Source: Mogibacterium sp. (GTDB lineage Bacteria; Bacillota; Clostridia; Peptostreptococcales; Anaerovoracaceae). From it: a DNA stretch of 64,000 nt. Below are positions 16,987 to 27,500 of this stretch, in pieces; within the stretch, counting starts at the first letter, position 1, and each line of letters opens with the position of its first letter. Made by a program: the position numbers and the translations under genes. The notes beneath the pieces are model-generated. The model saw only the letters and a program-made list of their open reading frames with translations, searched no databases and had not been told where the DNA came from. The stretch spans positions 41,797 through 105,796 of the forward strand of contig JAFRGC010000050.1 in the NCBI GenBank assembly GCA_017434025.1, read 5' to 3'.

Positions 16987-18165
16987 TTGGATAGAAAACT
17001 ATATATCGTAAGATGCGGTGAGGTCGCACTCAAAGGCATGAACAAACCTTACTTCGAGAGGATCCTTCTCGAGAGGGTGCGCAAGGCGATCGAGTGCTTT
17101 GACGGCGCCGATGCAAAATGGGTGGATGGACTGATGTTCGTAAGAGTCCCGGACACTGTTCCTGAGGACGAGGTCATAGCGAAGTGCGTAAGAGTTTTCG
17201 GCGTTGCTTCCGTCAGTCCTGCAGTAGAGGCACCTAAGGATATTGACGAGATCGGCAGGGTCGCTGCAGACTTCATGATGAAGATCATTGAAGAAGAAGG
17301 AGTCCGTACGTTCAAAGTCAAAGGCAAGAGAGCAGATAAGTCATTTGCCGTCGAATCTCCGGAGATCGGCAGGATCGTCGGTGCGATCATACTCAAGAAA
17401 TGTAAGGTCCTGAGCGTTAATGTCCATGAGCCTGATGTCCTCCTCACGGTCGATGTCAGGAGGGAAGGTGCATATATCTTCCGCGATAAGATCAAGGGGT
17501 TCGGCGGACTCCCGCTGGGAACTAACGGCAAAGGCCTGATTCTCATGTCAGGAGGTATCGACAGCCCAGTTGCCGCGTTTATGATGGCCAAGAGAGGCAT
17601 GACGATCGAAGCGGTACACTATCATTCCTATCCTTATACCAGCCAGAGAGCCCAGAAGAAGGTCGAACAGCTCGTAAAAGTGCTGGCAGGATATATGGGA
17701 ACGATCCGCATGCATGTCATCAATCTGCTTCCGATCCAGGAGCAGATCGTCCAGAACTGCCCTGAGGATGAGACGACGATTCTCGTGAGAAGATTCATGA
17801 TGCGCATCGCCGAACAGATCGCCATCAAGAACAATGATATGATGCTCATTACCGGTGAAGATCTCGGACAGGTAGCGAGCCAGACAGCAGAAGCATTGGT
17901 CGTAACTGATGCAGTCGTCAGGATGCCTGTTATGAGACCGCTGATCGCTATGGACAAAGTCGATATCATGGACAAAGCCCGCGAGATCGGCACATATGAT
18001 ATCTCGATCCAGCCATATGAAGACTGCTGCACGGTATTCCTGCCAAAACACCCTGTCACTAAGCCTAAGCTCGCGAGGATCGAACAATCCGAATCTGCGC
18101 TCGATGTTGAAGGGTTGGTCAAGGCGGCTGTGGAATCAGAGGAAATCGTAGAGATAAGGCCGTAA
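16987..18165 (+). CDS. thiI: tRNA 4-thiouridine synthetase ThiI
   Basis: 392 residues, TTG start at 16987, 6 bases after AAGGAG (16975-16980); an earlier TTG at 16957 lies before that site. ThiI adenylates U8 of tRNA and transfers sulfur. It has the N-terminal ferredoxin-like and THUMP domains (RCGEVALKGMNKPYFE ... TFKVKGKRADKSF) and a PP-loop ATP pyrophosphatase domain (LMSGGIDSPVAAFMMAKRG). The rhodanese domain of enterobacterial ThiI is absent, as usual in Bacillota. Paired with the upstream cysteine desulfurase. Confidence 0.95.
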   Translation: MDRKLYIVRCGEVALKGMNKPYFERILLERVRKAIECFDGADAKWVDGLMFVRVPDTVPEDEVIAKCVRVFGVASVSPAVEAPKDIDEIGRVAADFMMKIIEEEGVRTFKVKGKRADKSFAVESPEIGRIVGAIILKKCKVLSVNVHEPDVLLTVDVRREGAYIFRDKIKGFGGLPLGTNGKGLILMSGGIDSPVAAFMMAKRGMTIEAVHYHSYPYTSQRAQKKVEQLVKVLAGYMGTIRMHVINLLPIQEQIVQNCPEDETTILVRRFMMRIAEQIAIKNNDMMLITGEDLGQVASQTAEALVVTDAVVRMPVMRPLIAMDKVDIMDKAREIGTYDISIQPYEDCCTVFLPKHPVTKPKLARIEQSESALDVEGLVKAAVESEEIVEIRP

Positions 18166-18222
18166 ATATGTTATATTAATCTCTGGAGCGGAAAAGTTTA
18201 GCATTTTAAGGAGATATATCTT

Positions 18223-18927
18223 ATGGGTATCAAATACAAGAGAGTCCTGATCAAGATTAGCGGTGAGGCGCTTGCAGGTGAAGATAGATTTGGCGTCAAT
18301 GCAGACAAGCTTGCGGAAGTTGCCAGACAGATCAAGGAGATCAGAGATGCAGGTGTTGAGGTCGCTGTAGTATGCGGAGGCGGCAATTTCTTCCGCGGCA
18401 GAACAGGTGAGAATATCGACAGACCGACTGCTGACTATATGGGAATGCTGGCGACAGTTATGAATGGCCTTGCTGTTCAGGATGCACTTCTTTCCCTGGG
18501 ATGTCCTGCCAAGCTCATGACCGCGATTGAGATCCGGGATATGGCAGAAGGCTATGCCCGCCGCAAGGCACTTGACTATCTCGAAGAAGGCAAAGTCGTC
18601 GTATTTGGCGGAGGCACCGGCAGTCCGTTTTTCACAACAGATACTACCGCAGCATTAAGAGCAGCAGAGATCGGAGCGGATGTACTGCTGCTTGCCAAGA
18701 ATATAGATGCTGTTTACTCTGCAGATCCTAAGAAGGATCCTGATGCAGAGAGATATACGGAACTGACATACATGGATATCATTGACAAAGATCTCAAGGT
18801 CATGGATCTTACTGCAGCTACACTTTGCAAAGATACCGGCACGAAGATATATGTCTTTGCTCTCGCAACTGAGGGCAATCTGATGAAAGTAATAAATGGC
18901 GAGAATGTAGGAACACTCATCCAGTAG
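18223..18927 (+). CDS. pyrH: UMP kinase
   Basis: 234-residue hexameric UMP kinase of the amino-acid-kinase fold. Motifs: LIKISGEALAG, GGGNFFRG, TADYMGMLATVMN, FGGGTGSPFFTTDTTAALRA, and VYSADPKKDPDA. AAGGAG lies 10 bases before the ATG. First gene of the pyrH-frr pair, a nearly universal arrangement. Confidence 0.97.
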   Translation: MGIKYKRVLIKISGEALAGEDRFGVNADKLAEVARQIKEIRDAGVEVAVVCGGGNFFRGRTGENIDRPTADYMGMLATVMNGLAVQDALLSLGCPAKLMTAIEIRDMAEGYARRKALDYLEEGKVVVFGGGTGSPFFTTDTTAALRAAEIGADVLLLAKNIDAVYSADPKKDPDAERYTELTYMDIIDKDLKVMDLTAATLCKDTGTKIYVFALATEGNLMKVINGENVGTLIQ

Positions 18928-18937
18928 GAGGCACACA

Positions 18938-19486
18938 ATGGCTAAGAAATCACTTGAAGAAAGAATCGAAAGCACCAAGAGTTACCTTAAGGAAGAACTC
19001 AACACTGTAAGAGCCGGCAGAGCGAATCCTGCACTTCTCGACAGGATCCAGGTCAACTATTACGGAATGCCGACACCACTCAAGTCACTGGCAAACATTT
19101 CGGTACCTGATCCTCGCCAGCTGCTGATATCCCCATTCGATCCTAAGTCAGTCGGAGATATCGAGAGAGCTATTCTTGAGGCGAATATCGGAATCAATCC
19201 GAGCAATGACGGCAAAGTCATCAGACTGATCATACCGCAGCTCACCGAGGAGAGACGTAAAGAACTCACCAAGGTAGTCAAGAATTACGGCGAAGATGCC
19301 AAAGTTGCTGTCAGGAACCTCAGAAGAGAAGAGAATGATGATCTCAAGAAGATGCAGAAAGACGGAGATCTGACAGAGGATGACCTCAAACTCGAGCTCG
19401 AAGAAGTCCAGAAGAAAGTCGAGAAGGCGATCAAGGACATTGATGCTATCATCGCTGAGAAGGACAAGGAGCTCATGGAAGTCTAG
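18938..19486 (+). CDS. frr: Ribosome recycling factor
   Basis: 182 residues. RRF splits post-termination ribosomes with EF-G. Family blocks: LKEELNTVRAGRANPALLDR, YYGMPTPLKSLANISVPDPR, IGINPSNDGKVIRLIIPQLTEERR. Ten bases after pyrH with AGGAGG before the ATG. Confidence 0.97.
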   Translation: MAKKSLEERIESTKSYLKEELNTVRAGRANPALLDRIQVNYYGMPTPLKSLANISVPDPRQLLISPFDPKSVGDIERAILEANIGINPSNDGKVIRLIIPQLTEERRKELTKVVKNYGEDAKVAVRNLRREENDDLKKMQKDGDLTEDDLKLELEEVQKKVEKAIKDIDAIIAEKDKELMEV

Positions 19487-19519
19487 TGCTCAGCTACTTG
19501 TACAGAAGATAATTCTAGT

Positions 19520-19597
19520 GATTCGCGTCATGCAATGACGTTTCGCGTGGACCTGCTGGCGGCAGTCCGCCTGCAGCGTTATGGCATGACGCGAGTC
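19520..19597 (+). repeat. Long imperfect palindrome between frr and uppS
   Basis: The 137-base frr-uppS gap holds a nested stem-loop: an 11-bp perfect outer stem TCGCGTCATGC / GCATGACGCGA (19523-19533 with 19584-19594, extendable by G-U pairs), then ATGACG / CGTTAT, GTGGAC / GTCCGC and CTGC / GCAG. It has no T-run, so it is not a simple terminator. It could be a processing site, a structured 5' leader of uppS, or a REP/MITE-like palindrome. Confidence 0.6.
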
Positions 19598-19623
19598 GCA
19601 TTATTAAGAGCATATTAAGAGTT

Positions 19624-20358
19624 ATGGAAAAGAGACCAATACCTGCTCATGTAGGAATCATCATGGACGGCAACGGCAGGTGGGCCAAAGCCCACGGAGT
19701 CCCTCGTGTTATGGGACACAATGCCGGTATGCAGTCGATGAAGAAGATCGTTATCGCATGTTCCAATATGGGCATCAAATATCTTACAGTATACGCATTC
19801 TCGACAGAGAACTGGAAGCGCAGCACTGAGGAAGTCAGCGGTATTTTCAACCTGATCGTCAAGTACGTCAATTCGGAACTTGAAGAGCTCGATCAGAACA
19901 ATGTACATATCAACATCTTCGGGCAATATGATATGCTGCCGCAGGCTTCGATAGATGCTATCAACAAGATGGTAGGCCGACTTGAGAATAATGACGGCCT
20001 CGTCTTCAATATCGCGCTCAACTACGGAGGCAGGGATGAGATCCTCAGGAGCGTCAAAGCTCTCTGTGCCGAGTGTATCAGTCAGGGCAGAGATCCTGCT
20101 GAACTGACCGAGGATGATATCTCAAGATATCTGTGGTCCGGCAGCGAGCACTTCAGTGTGCCTGATCCGGATCTGATCATACGGACCAGCGGTGAAGAGA
20201 GGATGTCAAACTTCCTCACATGGCAGGCAGCTTACAGTGAGCTGATGTTCACGGATACGCTTTGGCCGGACTTCACGCCGGAAGAATTTGCATCGATGAT
20301 CGATGCGTATGCGAACAGAGACAGGCGTTTTGGCGGCCGCAAGGAGACAGACAAATGA
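19624..20358 (+). CDS. uppS: Undecaprenyl diphosphate synthase
   Basis: 244-residue cis-prenyltransferase making the C55 lipid carrier for cell-wall synthesis. Signature VGIIMDGNGRWAKAHG, then GHNAGMQSMKK, TVYAFSTENWKR, ALNYGGRDEI, DPDLIIRTSGEERMSNFLTWQAAYSE and W-P-D-F. Its TGA overlaps the cdsA ATG (ATGA), so the two are coupled. Confidence 0.97.
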   Translation: MEKRPIPAHVGIIMDGNGRWAKAHGVPRVMGHNAGMQSMKKIVIACSNMGIKYLTVYAFSTENWKRSTEEVSGIFNLIVKYVNSELEELDQNNVHINIFGQYDMLPQASIDAINKMVGRLENNDGLVFNIALNYGGRDEILRSVKALCAECISQGRDPAELTEDDISRYLWSGSEHFSVPDPDLIIRTSGEERMSNFLTWQAAYSELMFTDTLWPDFTPEEFASMIDAYANRDRRFGGRKETDK

Positions 20359-21173
20359 AGACCAGAATAATATCCGGACTTGTAATGGCACCTCTGCTCG
20401 TAGTCCTCTATCTTGGCGGATGGTGGCTGTGGGCAGCAGCATTCCTTATAGCCGTAATGGGTGTCCATGAATTCTGCAACGGATGGAACAGCATCGATGT
20501 CCATCCGTCCAAACCGATCTGCTATGCAATGACAGCGCTGCTGTTCCTTACATACCTGCTGATCTCATTATCGATCCTTCCGGAGGTAACAGCCAACATG
20601 CTCTTGATATGCGTATGGGTGTTCATTGCTGTCGCAGCGGGACTTCTGTATGGCTGGAAGATCAATGAGAGAGGGCCTTATGATGCAGTAGCAACGGTCA
20701 CATCGCTGGTATACATACCGTTCTTCACTTATCACATCGTATTGATAGACCTGACGGAATACAGATTGTTTGTATGGATCGTTATTATTGCGGCATTCGG
20801 GTCAGACATTTTTGCGTACTTCACAGGCTATTTCCTCGGGAAGCATAAGATGGCGCCGAACCTCAGCCCTAAGAAGACGATAGAAGGTGCGGTCGGCGGT
20901 CTCGTTGGCAGCAGTGTTCTGGCATGGGTATTCGGTATGGTGTTCATGAAGGATATGGCGCTTGTATGCCTTGTTCTCGGCCTTGTCGGCGGAGCAGCCG
21001 GAATGGCCGGAGACCTGACAGCATCTGCATTCAAACGCAAGATGGGGATCAAGGATTATGGTAATCTCATCCCGGGACACGGCGGAATAATGGACAGATT
21101 TGACAGCGTTATATTTGTTGCGCCTGTAGTGTTCTATGCAGTATGCATAATGACGGATGCAATTGGATTCTAA
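20355..21173 (+). CDS. cdsA: Phosphatidate cytidylyltransferase
   Basis: 272-residue polytopic membrane enzyme forming CDP-diacylglycerol. Start at 20355 (MKTRIISGLVMAPLL), overlapping the uppS stop; a longer frame from 20262 runs inside uppS and is rejected. Several hydrophobic helices, and the CDP-alcohol signature SPKKTIEGAVGG ... GDLTASAFKRKMGIKDYGNLIPGHGGIMDRFDS near the C terminus. Confidence 0.96.
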   Translation: MKTRIISGLVMAPLLVVLYLGGWWLWAAAFLIAVMGVHEFCNGWNSIDVHPSKPICYAMTALLFLTYLLISLSILPEVTANMLLICVWVFIAVAAGLLYGWKINERGPYDAVATVTSLVYIPFFTYHIVLIDLTEYRLFVWIVIIAAFGSDIFAYFTGYFLGKHKMAPNLSPKKTIEGAVGGLVGSSVLAWVFGMVFMKDMALVCLVLGLVGGAAGMAGDLTASAFKRKMGIKDYGNLIPGHGGIMDRFDSVIFVAPVVFYAVCIMTDAIGF

Positions 21174-21188
21174 ATAGACTGGACCACT

Positions 21189-22451
21189 ATGAAGAGAATA
21201 TTGATAATGGGGAGCACCGGTTCTATAGGGACCCAGGCTCTCGAAATAATCAGGAATAATACAGACAAGTTCACTGCTGTCGGACTGACCTGCAGGAGCA
21301 GGGTGGACAGCCTCATCGAACAGATAAGAGAATTCAGCCCTGAGGCGGTATCCGTAGGCAATTCTGAGGATGCAGCCAGAGTCCAGGCAGAATTCCCGGA
21401 TCTGGAAGTTTATTACGGCGATGAAGGTCTGGTTGAGATCGCAGGAATGGAATGCGATATCGTCCTCAACTCTCTGATGGGGATCAGCGGACTGGCACCG
21501 ACCTATAAGGCAATCAGCTGCGGCCGTGATATCGCGCTGGCCAACAAGGAGACTCTGGTGGCCGGCGGAGCTCTGGTTACAGAGCTGTGCAGGGAGAAAG
21601 GCGTTAAACTCCTGCCGGTAGACAGCGAGCACAGCGCTATATTCCAGTGTCTCGAGGGAAATGGCGGCAGCGCCTGCGGAAGAGCTTACAGAGAACCTGA
21701 GCAGACTCTCAATATCAACAGGGAGGGAGCTCACTTCAATCTGGATCTCAAGATCAACCTCAAGGGTGGCAGGCAGCTGTACAGGCCGGTACGCAGAATA
21801 CTCCTCACCGCGTCCGGAGGTCCGTTCAGAGGCAGGACGATCGAAGAGATGCGTAATGTTACGATCCAGCAGGCGCTCAATCATCCGAAGTGGAGTATGG
21901 GGTCCAAAATCACGATCGATTCTGCGACAATGATGAACAAAGGCCTCGAAGTCATAGAAGCGAGATGGCTGTTCGATGTACCTGCAGACAGAATAGATAT
22001 CCACGTACATCCGGAGAGCATCGTTCATTCCATGGTGGAATTCTGCGACGGATCCGTGATAGCGCAGATGGGCCTTCCTGACATGAAGATCCCGATCAGT
22101 CTTGCATTGAATTATCCTGATCGGCTCGATCTTCCGGGCGACAGTCTTGATTTCTTCACGACAGGATCTGCTCTGACATTCGAGAAGCCAGACCGCAAGG
22201 TCTTCAGATGCATCGATCTGGCGTATGCGGCACTGGAACAGGGAGGCAGCGCGCCTGTAGTCATGAATGGCGCCAATGAGGAACTGGTAGCGATGTTCCT
22301 TGCCGGCAAGATCGGATTCCTTGATATCCCTGAGACTATCGAGAAAGTGATGGACAGAATGGAACTGACATCTCCGAAGACGGTCGATGAAATACTAGAA
22401 ATAGACAGAGAAGCACGCAGAAGAGCTGCCGTAATGGTTTCAGACAGATAG
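21189..22451 (+). CDS. dxr: 1-deoxy-D-xylulose 5-phosphate reductoisomerase
   Basis: 420-residue MEP-pathway enzyme (NADPH). N-terminal GSTGSIGTQALEI nucleotide site, LANKETLVAGG, the metal and substrate motif LPVDSEHSAIFQ, then TASGGPFRG, NHPKWSMGSKITIDSATMMNKGLEVIEA. Between CLEGN (about residue 158) and RRILLTASGG (about 202) there is a roughly 35-residue insert, including EPEQTLNINREG and HFNLDLKINLKGG, compared with short bacillar Dxr. The frame and flanking motifs are intact, so the enzyme should work. It sits with ispG, uppS and cdsA in the isoprenoid/lipid operon. Confidence 0.95.
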   Translation: MKRILIMGSTGSIGTQALEIIRNNTDKFTAVGLTCRSRVDSLIEQIREFSPEAVSVGNSEDAARVQAEFPDLEVYYGDEGLVEIAGMECDIVLNSLMGISGLAPTYKAISCGRDIALANKETLVAGGALVTELCREKGVKLLPVDSEHSAIFQCLEGNGGSACGRAYREPEQTLNINREGAHFNLDLKINLKGGRQLYRPVRRILLTASGGPFRGRTIEEMRNVTIQQALNHPKWSMGSKITIDSATMMNKGLEVIEARWLFDVPADRIDIHVHPESIVHSMVEFCDGSVIAQMGLPDMKIPISLALNYPDRLDLPGDSLDFFTTGSALTFEKPDRKVFRCIDLAYAALEQGGSAPVVMNGANEELVAMFLAGKIGFLDIPETIEKVMDRMELTSPKTVDEILEIDREARRRAAVMVSDR

Positions 22452-22475
22452 CGGCGTGCTGTAAGGAGAATACTA

Positions 22476-23483
22476 TTGAAAACCGCGATACTTTTCGTAA
22501 TAATGCTGCTCGTGCTTGTCATCCCTCATGAGTGGGGACACCTGATCGTGGCCAAACTCTGCGGAGTCAAAGTCAATGAGTTCTCGGTCGGCATGGGGCC
22601 GCTTCTGTTCAAACGCCAGAAAGGTGAGACACAGTATTCGGTCCGTCTGCTGCCACTGGGGGGTTATTGCGCGATGGAGGGAGAAGAAGAATCCAGCGAT
22701 GATCCACGGGCATACAGCAACAAGAGCAACTTGCAGAAGGTTGCGATCCTTCTGGCAGGAGTTACTATGAATGTGATCATAGCGATCCTGGCAGTAACGA
22801 TCGCTTATACGATCGGCGGCGTTCCGTCTAACACTTTGGGCGGAGTAGACGCAGGATCGCCTGCTGCAGCAGGCGGCCTGCAGGCCGGAGATAAGATCAT
22901 TGAGATCGATGGCAACGCCGTCAACAGCTGGAATGACATATTGATCGATATTGACGCGTATCACGAAGGTGACCGGCTTGAGATCGTCTATAAGCGTGAC
23001 GGAGATGCCAAAACGGCTTTCGTTACACCTGAATACAACAGTGAGACCGAGCGATATATGATAGGTATCTCTGCAGGAGTCACAAGGGATCCTCTGACTT
23101 GCATTACATACGGAGCGCGAGCTACATGGGATCTTGGCAAGATGATGATCGAAGCGTTCCAGTCCATGTTCAAAAGAGGGATCTCCAGAGATGATGTAGC
23201 CGGACCTGTCGGACTTGTACGGGTAGTCGGTCAGGCATCCTCTTACGGGATCGAGTCCTATCTCATGCTGCTGGCACTGGTAAGCCTCAATCTCGCACTG
23301 TTCAACATCATTCCGATCCCGGGGCTGGATGGAGGTAAGATATTCTTCATCATCCTCAAGGTGATCAGTGGAGGCAGGATCAATGACGATATGGAGTATA
23401 AGGCTACTGTCGTCGGCATGGTACTGCTGATCACACTGTTCATATTGGTCACTTATAACGACATAATGAATATATTCAAATAG
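22476..23483 (+). CDS. rseP: RseP/RasP site-2 intramembrane protease
   Basis: 335 residues; TTG start at 22476 with AAGGAG 9 bases upstream. Zinc motif HEWGH at residues 18-22 in the first helix, a PDZ domain at about 110-190 (GGLQAGDKIIEIDGNAVNSW), and the second-ligand motif NIIPIPGLDGG at about 276-286. It cleaves anti-sigma factors and leftover signal peptides in the membrane. dxr-rseP-ispG is the standard order in Bacillota. Confidence 0.95.
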   Translation: MKTAILFVIMLLVLVIPHEWGHLIVAKLCGVKVNEFSVGMGPLLFKRQKGETQYSVRLLPLGGYCAMEGEEESSDDPRAYSNKSNLQKVAILLAGVTMNVIIAILAVTIAYTIGGVPSNTLGGVDAGSPAAAGGLQAGDKIIEIDGNAVNSWNDILIDIDAYHEGDRLEIVYKRDGDAKTAFVTPEYNSETERYMIGISAGVTRDPLTCITYGARATWDLGKMMIEAFQSMFKRGISRDDVAGPVGLVRVVGQASSYGIESYLMLLALVSLNLALFNIIPIPGLDGGKIFFIILKVISGGRINDDMEYKATVVGMVLLITLFILVTYNDIMNIFK

Positions 23484-23512
23484 ATCTGCGGACAGGCAGA
23501 TAAGGAGTTAAC

Positions 23513-24580
23513 ATGACAAGGCAAGTCAATTGCGGAGATGTGATAATTGGAGGCGGCGCGCCGGTATCGATCCAGTCCATGACAAATGTGGATACCAGAG
23601 ATACTGACGCTCTCGTAAGACAGATCGATGAACTCGCTGATGCGGGATGTGAGATCGTGCGTTGCGCTATTCCGGACATGGAAGCAGCGGAATCATTTGG
23701 AAGAGCGAAGAAACTCGTCAAAGTCCCGCTTGTCGCGGATATCCATTTTGACTACAGGCTTGCGATCGCATCGATACAGAACGGCGCTGACAAGATCAGG
23801 ATCAACCCCGGCAATATTGGAAGCCTGGACAGAGTACAGGCTGTAGTGAATGCTGCGCGTGAGAGGGAGATCCCTATTCGTGTGGGTGTCAATTCCGGGT
23901 CGCTGGAGAAGGATCTCATAGCGAAATATGGAGGCGTTACTGCTGAAGCTCTTGCAGTCAGTGGAGCCAATATGGTCAGGCTGATCGAAGACATGGGCTA
24001 TGACAAGCTGGTAGTTTCCATCAAATCTTCCAATGTGAAGATGAACTACGATGCTCACATGAAGCTGAGAGAGCTCGTTGACTGTCCGATACATATAGGA
24101 ATTACTGAGTCAGGAACCCCTAGGAACGGCAAGCTCAAATCAGCCGTTGGCATCGGTTCGCTGTTACTTGCCGGTATCGGTGATACTATGAGAGTGTCAC
24201 TGACCGATGATCCGGTAGAAGAAGTTTACTTTGCAAGACGCATCCTGGAGACGGTAGGTATGCGTGATAAGGCGATCGAAACAGTTTCATGCCCGACATG
24301 CGGCAGAACAGAGATTGATCTTATCGGACTTGCAAATGAAGCAGAAGAGAGACTTGCGCCGATCGCTCAGAGGAGATCTGCTGCGGGATTGAGACCGCTC
24401 AAGATCGCTGTAATGGGATGCGCAGTCAATGGTCCCGGTGAGAGCAGAGAGGCTGACTACGGCATCGCAGGAGGTAAGGGTGAAGGCCTTGTATTCTCTC
24501 ATGGCACAATAATAGAGAAAGTTCCGGAAGACAGACTTATCGACAGACTGATCGAGATAGTCGAGGCGGATAATGATTAA
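23513..24580 (+). CDS. ispG: 4-hydroxy-3-methylbut-2-en-1-yl diphosphate synthase
   Basis: 355-residue 4Fe-4S enzyme of the MEP pathway. N-terminal TIM barrel (SIQSMTNVDTRD ... VADIHFDYRLAI ... KIRINPGNIG ... RVGVNSGSLE ... ITESGT) and the C-terminal cluster domain with CPTCGRTEIDL and GCAVNGPGESREADYGIAGG. Its last 8 bases overlap the start of polC, implying coupled translation. Confidence 0.97.
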   Translation: MTRQVNCGDVIIGGGAPVSIQSMTNVDTRDTDALVRQIDELADAGCEIVRCAIPDMEAAESFGRAKKLVKVPLVADIHFDYRLAIASIQNGADKIRINPGNIGSLDRVQAVVNAAREREIPIRVGVNSGSLEKDLIAKYGGVTAEALAVSGANMVRLIEDMGYDKLVVSIKSSNVKMNYDAHMKLRELVDCPIHIGITESGTPRNGKLKSAVGIGSLLLAGIGDTMRVSLTDDPVEEVYFARRILETVGMRDKAIETVSCPTCGRTEIDLIGLANEAEERLAPIAQRRSAAGLRPLKIAVMGCAVNGPGESREADYGIAGGKGEGLVFSHGTIIEKVPEDRLIDRLIEIVEADND

Positions 24581-27500
24581 GATACCTGAAGAAATACTGT
24601 CAGCTTCAGAACTCACAGAAGCGATCGGCAGGAAGGAAAAGGATATTGAGATTGAGATCACTGGGATCTCAATAGAGAGAGCGGGCCTGGTGCTGGTAAT
24701 AGACACCAAGCTCAATTTCGTGATGCCGAGAAATCTCGAAAGTATCATGAAGGAACGCATCATGTCCAAGATCGGCTCTGTCAACAGGGTCAGAGTCAAT
24801 TATATGTATACCGGCATCCAGCAGGCGCAGACTGCGCATGAGAATAGCAGTAATGGCGCATCCGGCGGATGGAACGGGAACGGAGGCAATGGCGGTCAGT
24901 ACAGAGGCAAACGCGCACAGGACGAACCTGTCCATGAGAATGCTGCCGGCGAACTGATCATCATGGGCAAGGATTTCAACGGCACTCCTGTAGACTATGA
25001 GAATCTGGAAGCGCTGGTGGGAACCAATGAGAAGCCTGTCATCGAGGGTGAAGTATTCAGTATAGGATCGATGCCGATCCGCAGTGACAGGACTCTTGTA
25101 ACGATTCTGGTTGCGGCCAAAGTGCGGACGTTCTGCATCAAACAGTTCGTAACGAATGCCAAATTCGCTGAGATCAGCGAGAACCTCAGCGAAGGAGATA
25201 TGATCAGAGCCAGAGGTCCTGTCGAATACGATACTTTCGAACATGAGAACATTCTCAAGGCTCAGGCGATCAAGAAGGTGTCGAAAACGGTCAAAGAAGA
25301 TACCTATCCGAACGGCCGCAGAGTTGAACTGCACTGCCACTCCAAGATGAGCGACAATGACGGTTTCAACGAAGTTGAAGATATCGTGAATACTGCCGCT
25401 TATTGGGGGCAGCCTGCAGTCGCGATCACGGATCACGGCGTAGTTCAAGGGTTCCCGGATGCTGCCAAGGCAGCAGGCAAACTTGCTAAGAAAGGCAAGA
25501 ATATCAAGATCATCTACGGTGTCGAGGGTTATCTGTATCCGGATGAAGATGCTTTTCTGGATGACGGCAGTATTGATATTAAGAAGAACAGGACATATCA
25601 CATCATCCTGCTGGCAGCGAATCAGACAGGACTCAAGAATATCTACAAGCTCGTCAGCCTGTCACACATCGACTACTTCTATAAGCGTCCGAGACTGCCG
25701 CGTTCAGTCCTTGAAGCCCACAGAGAAGGCCTGATCATCGGCAGCGCATGCGAGGCAGGAGAGCTCTATCAGGCGATCCTGCGTGGAGCATCAGACGAGG
25801 AGCTGTTGAAGATCGCTTCCTACTACGATTACCTTGAAATACAACCGCTTGGCAATAACCGTTTTATGGTTGATGAAGGGATCGTACAGAGCAAAGACGA
25901 CATCATAGCCATGAACAAGAAGGTGATCGAGATCGGTGACCGTCTCGGCAAACTCACTGTGGCTACGACAGACTCGCATTATCCTACACCGGAGGCGTCT
26001 ATATACAGAAATATCATCATGCAGGGCATAGGATTCAGGGATACCATGTCGGATTCCCTGTATCTGCGCACGACAGATGAGATGATGGAGGAATTTGCGT
26101 ATCTCGGTGACAGGGCGGAAGAGATCGTTATAACGAATACCAACAAAATCGCCGACATGGTAGGCGATGTACTGCCGGTCCCTAAGGGCAAATTCCCTCC
26201 GAAGATCGACGGTGCAGAAGAACAGCTCAGGAACAGTTGCTATGAGAAAGCGAAATCGATCTACGGAGACCCACTCCCTGAAGATATTGCAAGCAGACTG
26301 GAGACAGAGCTCAGCTCTATCATAGGCAACGGATATGCGGTCATGTATATAGCAGCTCAGATGCTGGTCAAGAAGTCCAACTCGGACGGATATCTGGTCG
26401 GTTCGAGAGGATCTGTCGGTTCATCTTTCGCTGCTACGATGGCGGGTATCACAGAGGTAAATCCGCTGCCGCCGCACTATATATGTCCGGAATGCAAACA
26501 CTACGAAGTCTCACAGGAACTCGACAAGTACGATACCGGATACGATATGCCGGACAAGACATGTCCTCGCTGCGGAGCGAGGATGAAGAAGGAAGGCCTG
26601 AATATACCGTTCGCGACTTTCCTGGGGTTCAAGGGCGACAAAGAGCCTGATATCGACTTGAATTTCGCCGGTGAGTATCAGCCTGTGGCGCACAGATATG
26701 TAGGAGAGATCTTCGGCGAGAAGAACGTGTTCAAAGCCGGCACTGTAGCTACGATCGCTGACAAGACAGCATACGGCTACGTCAAACACTACGTAGAAGA
26801 CAACAATATCAAGGTCAACAAGTACGATATAGACTATCTTGTCAAGGGATGTACGGGCGTCAAGCGTACGACAGGTCAGCATCCGGGAGGCATCATAGTC
26901 GTACCGGATGATCATGAGATATATGAGTTCTGTCCTATACAGAAACCTGCAAACAAGAGAGATACAGATGTCATCACTACTCACTTCGATTATCACAAGA
27001 TCGATGAGAACCTGCTCAAACTGGACATTCTCGGACACGATGTGCCGCAGCTGATCAGGCATCTGCAGGTCATGACGGGTGTTGACCCGATGACGATCCC
27101 GCTGGATGACCCGAAGACCATCAGTATATTCACATCACTGGACGAACTGCACATCACCAATGAGAATTACAAATTCACACACGGAACTTACGCGATACCG
27201 GAATTCGGCACGAATTTCACGCGAGGGATGCTTGACGATATCCATCCGAGGACTGTTTCGGCGCTGATCAAGATGTCCGGCTTCTCACATGGTACCGATG
27301 TATGGACCAATAATGCGCAGGATCTGCTCAGGAACGGTACCGCGACAATTGATGAGGTCATATCTTGCCGTGATGATATCATGAACTTCCTGATCAGCAA
27401 GGGACTGCCTAACGGTGATGCTTTCAAGATCATGGAGATCGTCCGTAAGAACAGGGTGCTGAGCCAGGAACAGCTTGATATGATGAAGGATCATGGAGTT

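Noticed and set aside
20802-22028. 408-codon open frame on the minus strand across cdsA and dxr
   Set aside because: It spans two real genes and their junction in antisense and shows no family motif or ribosome-binding site.
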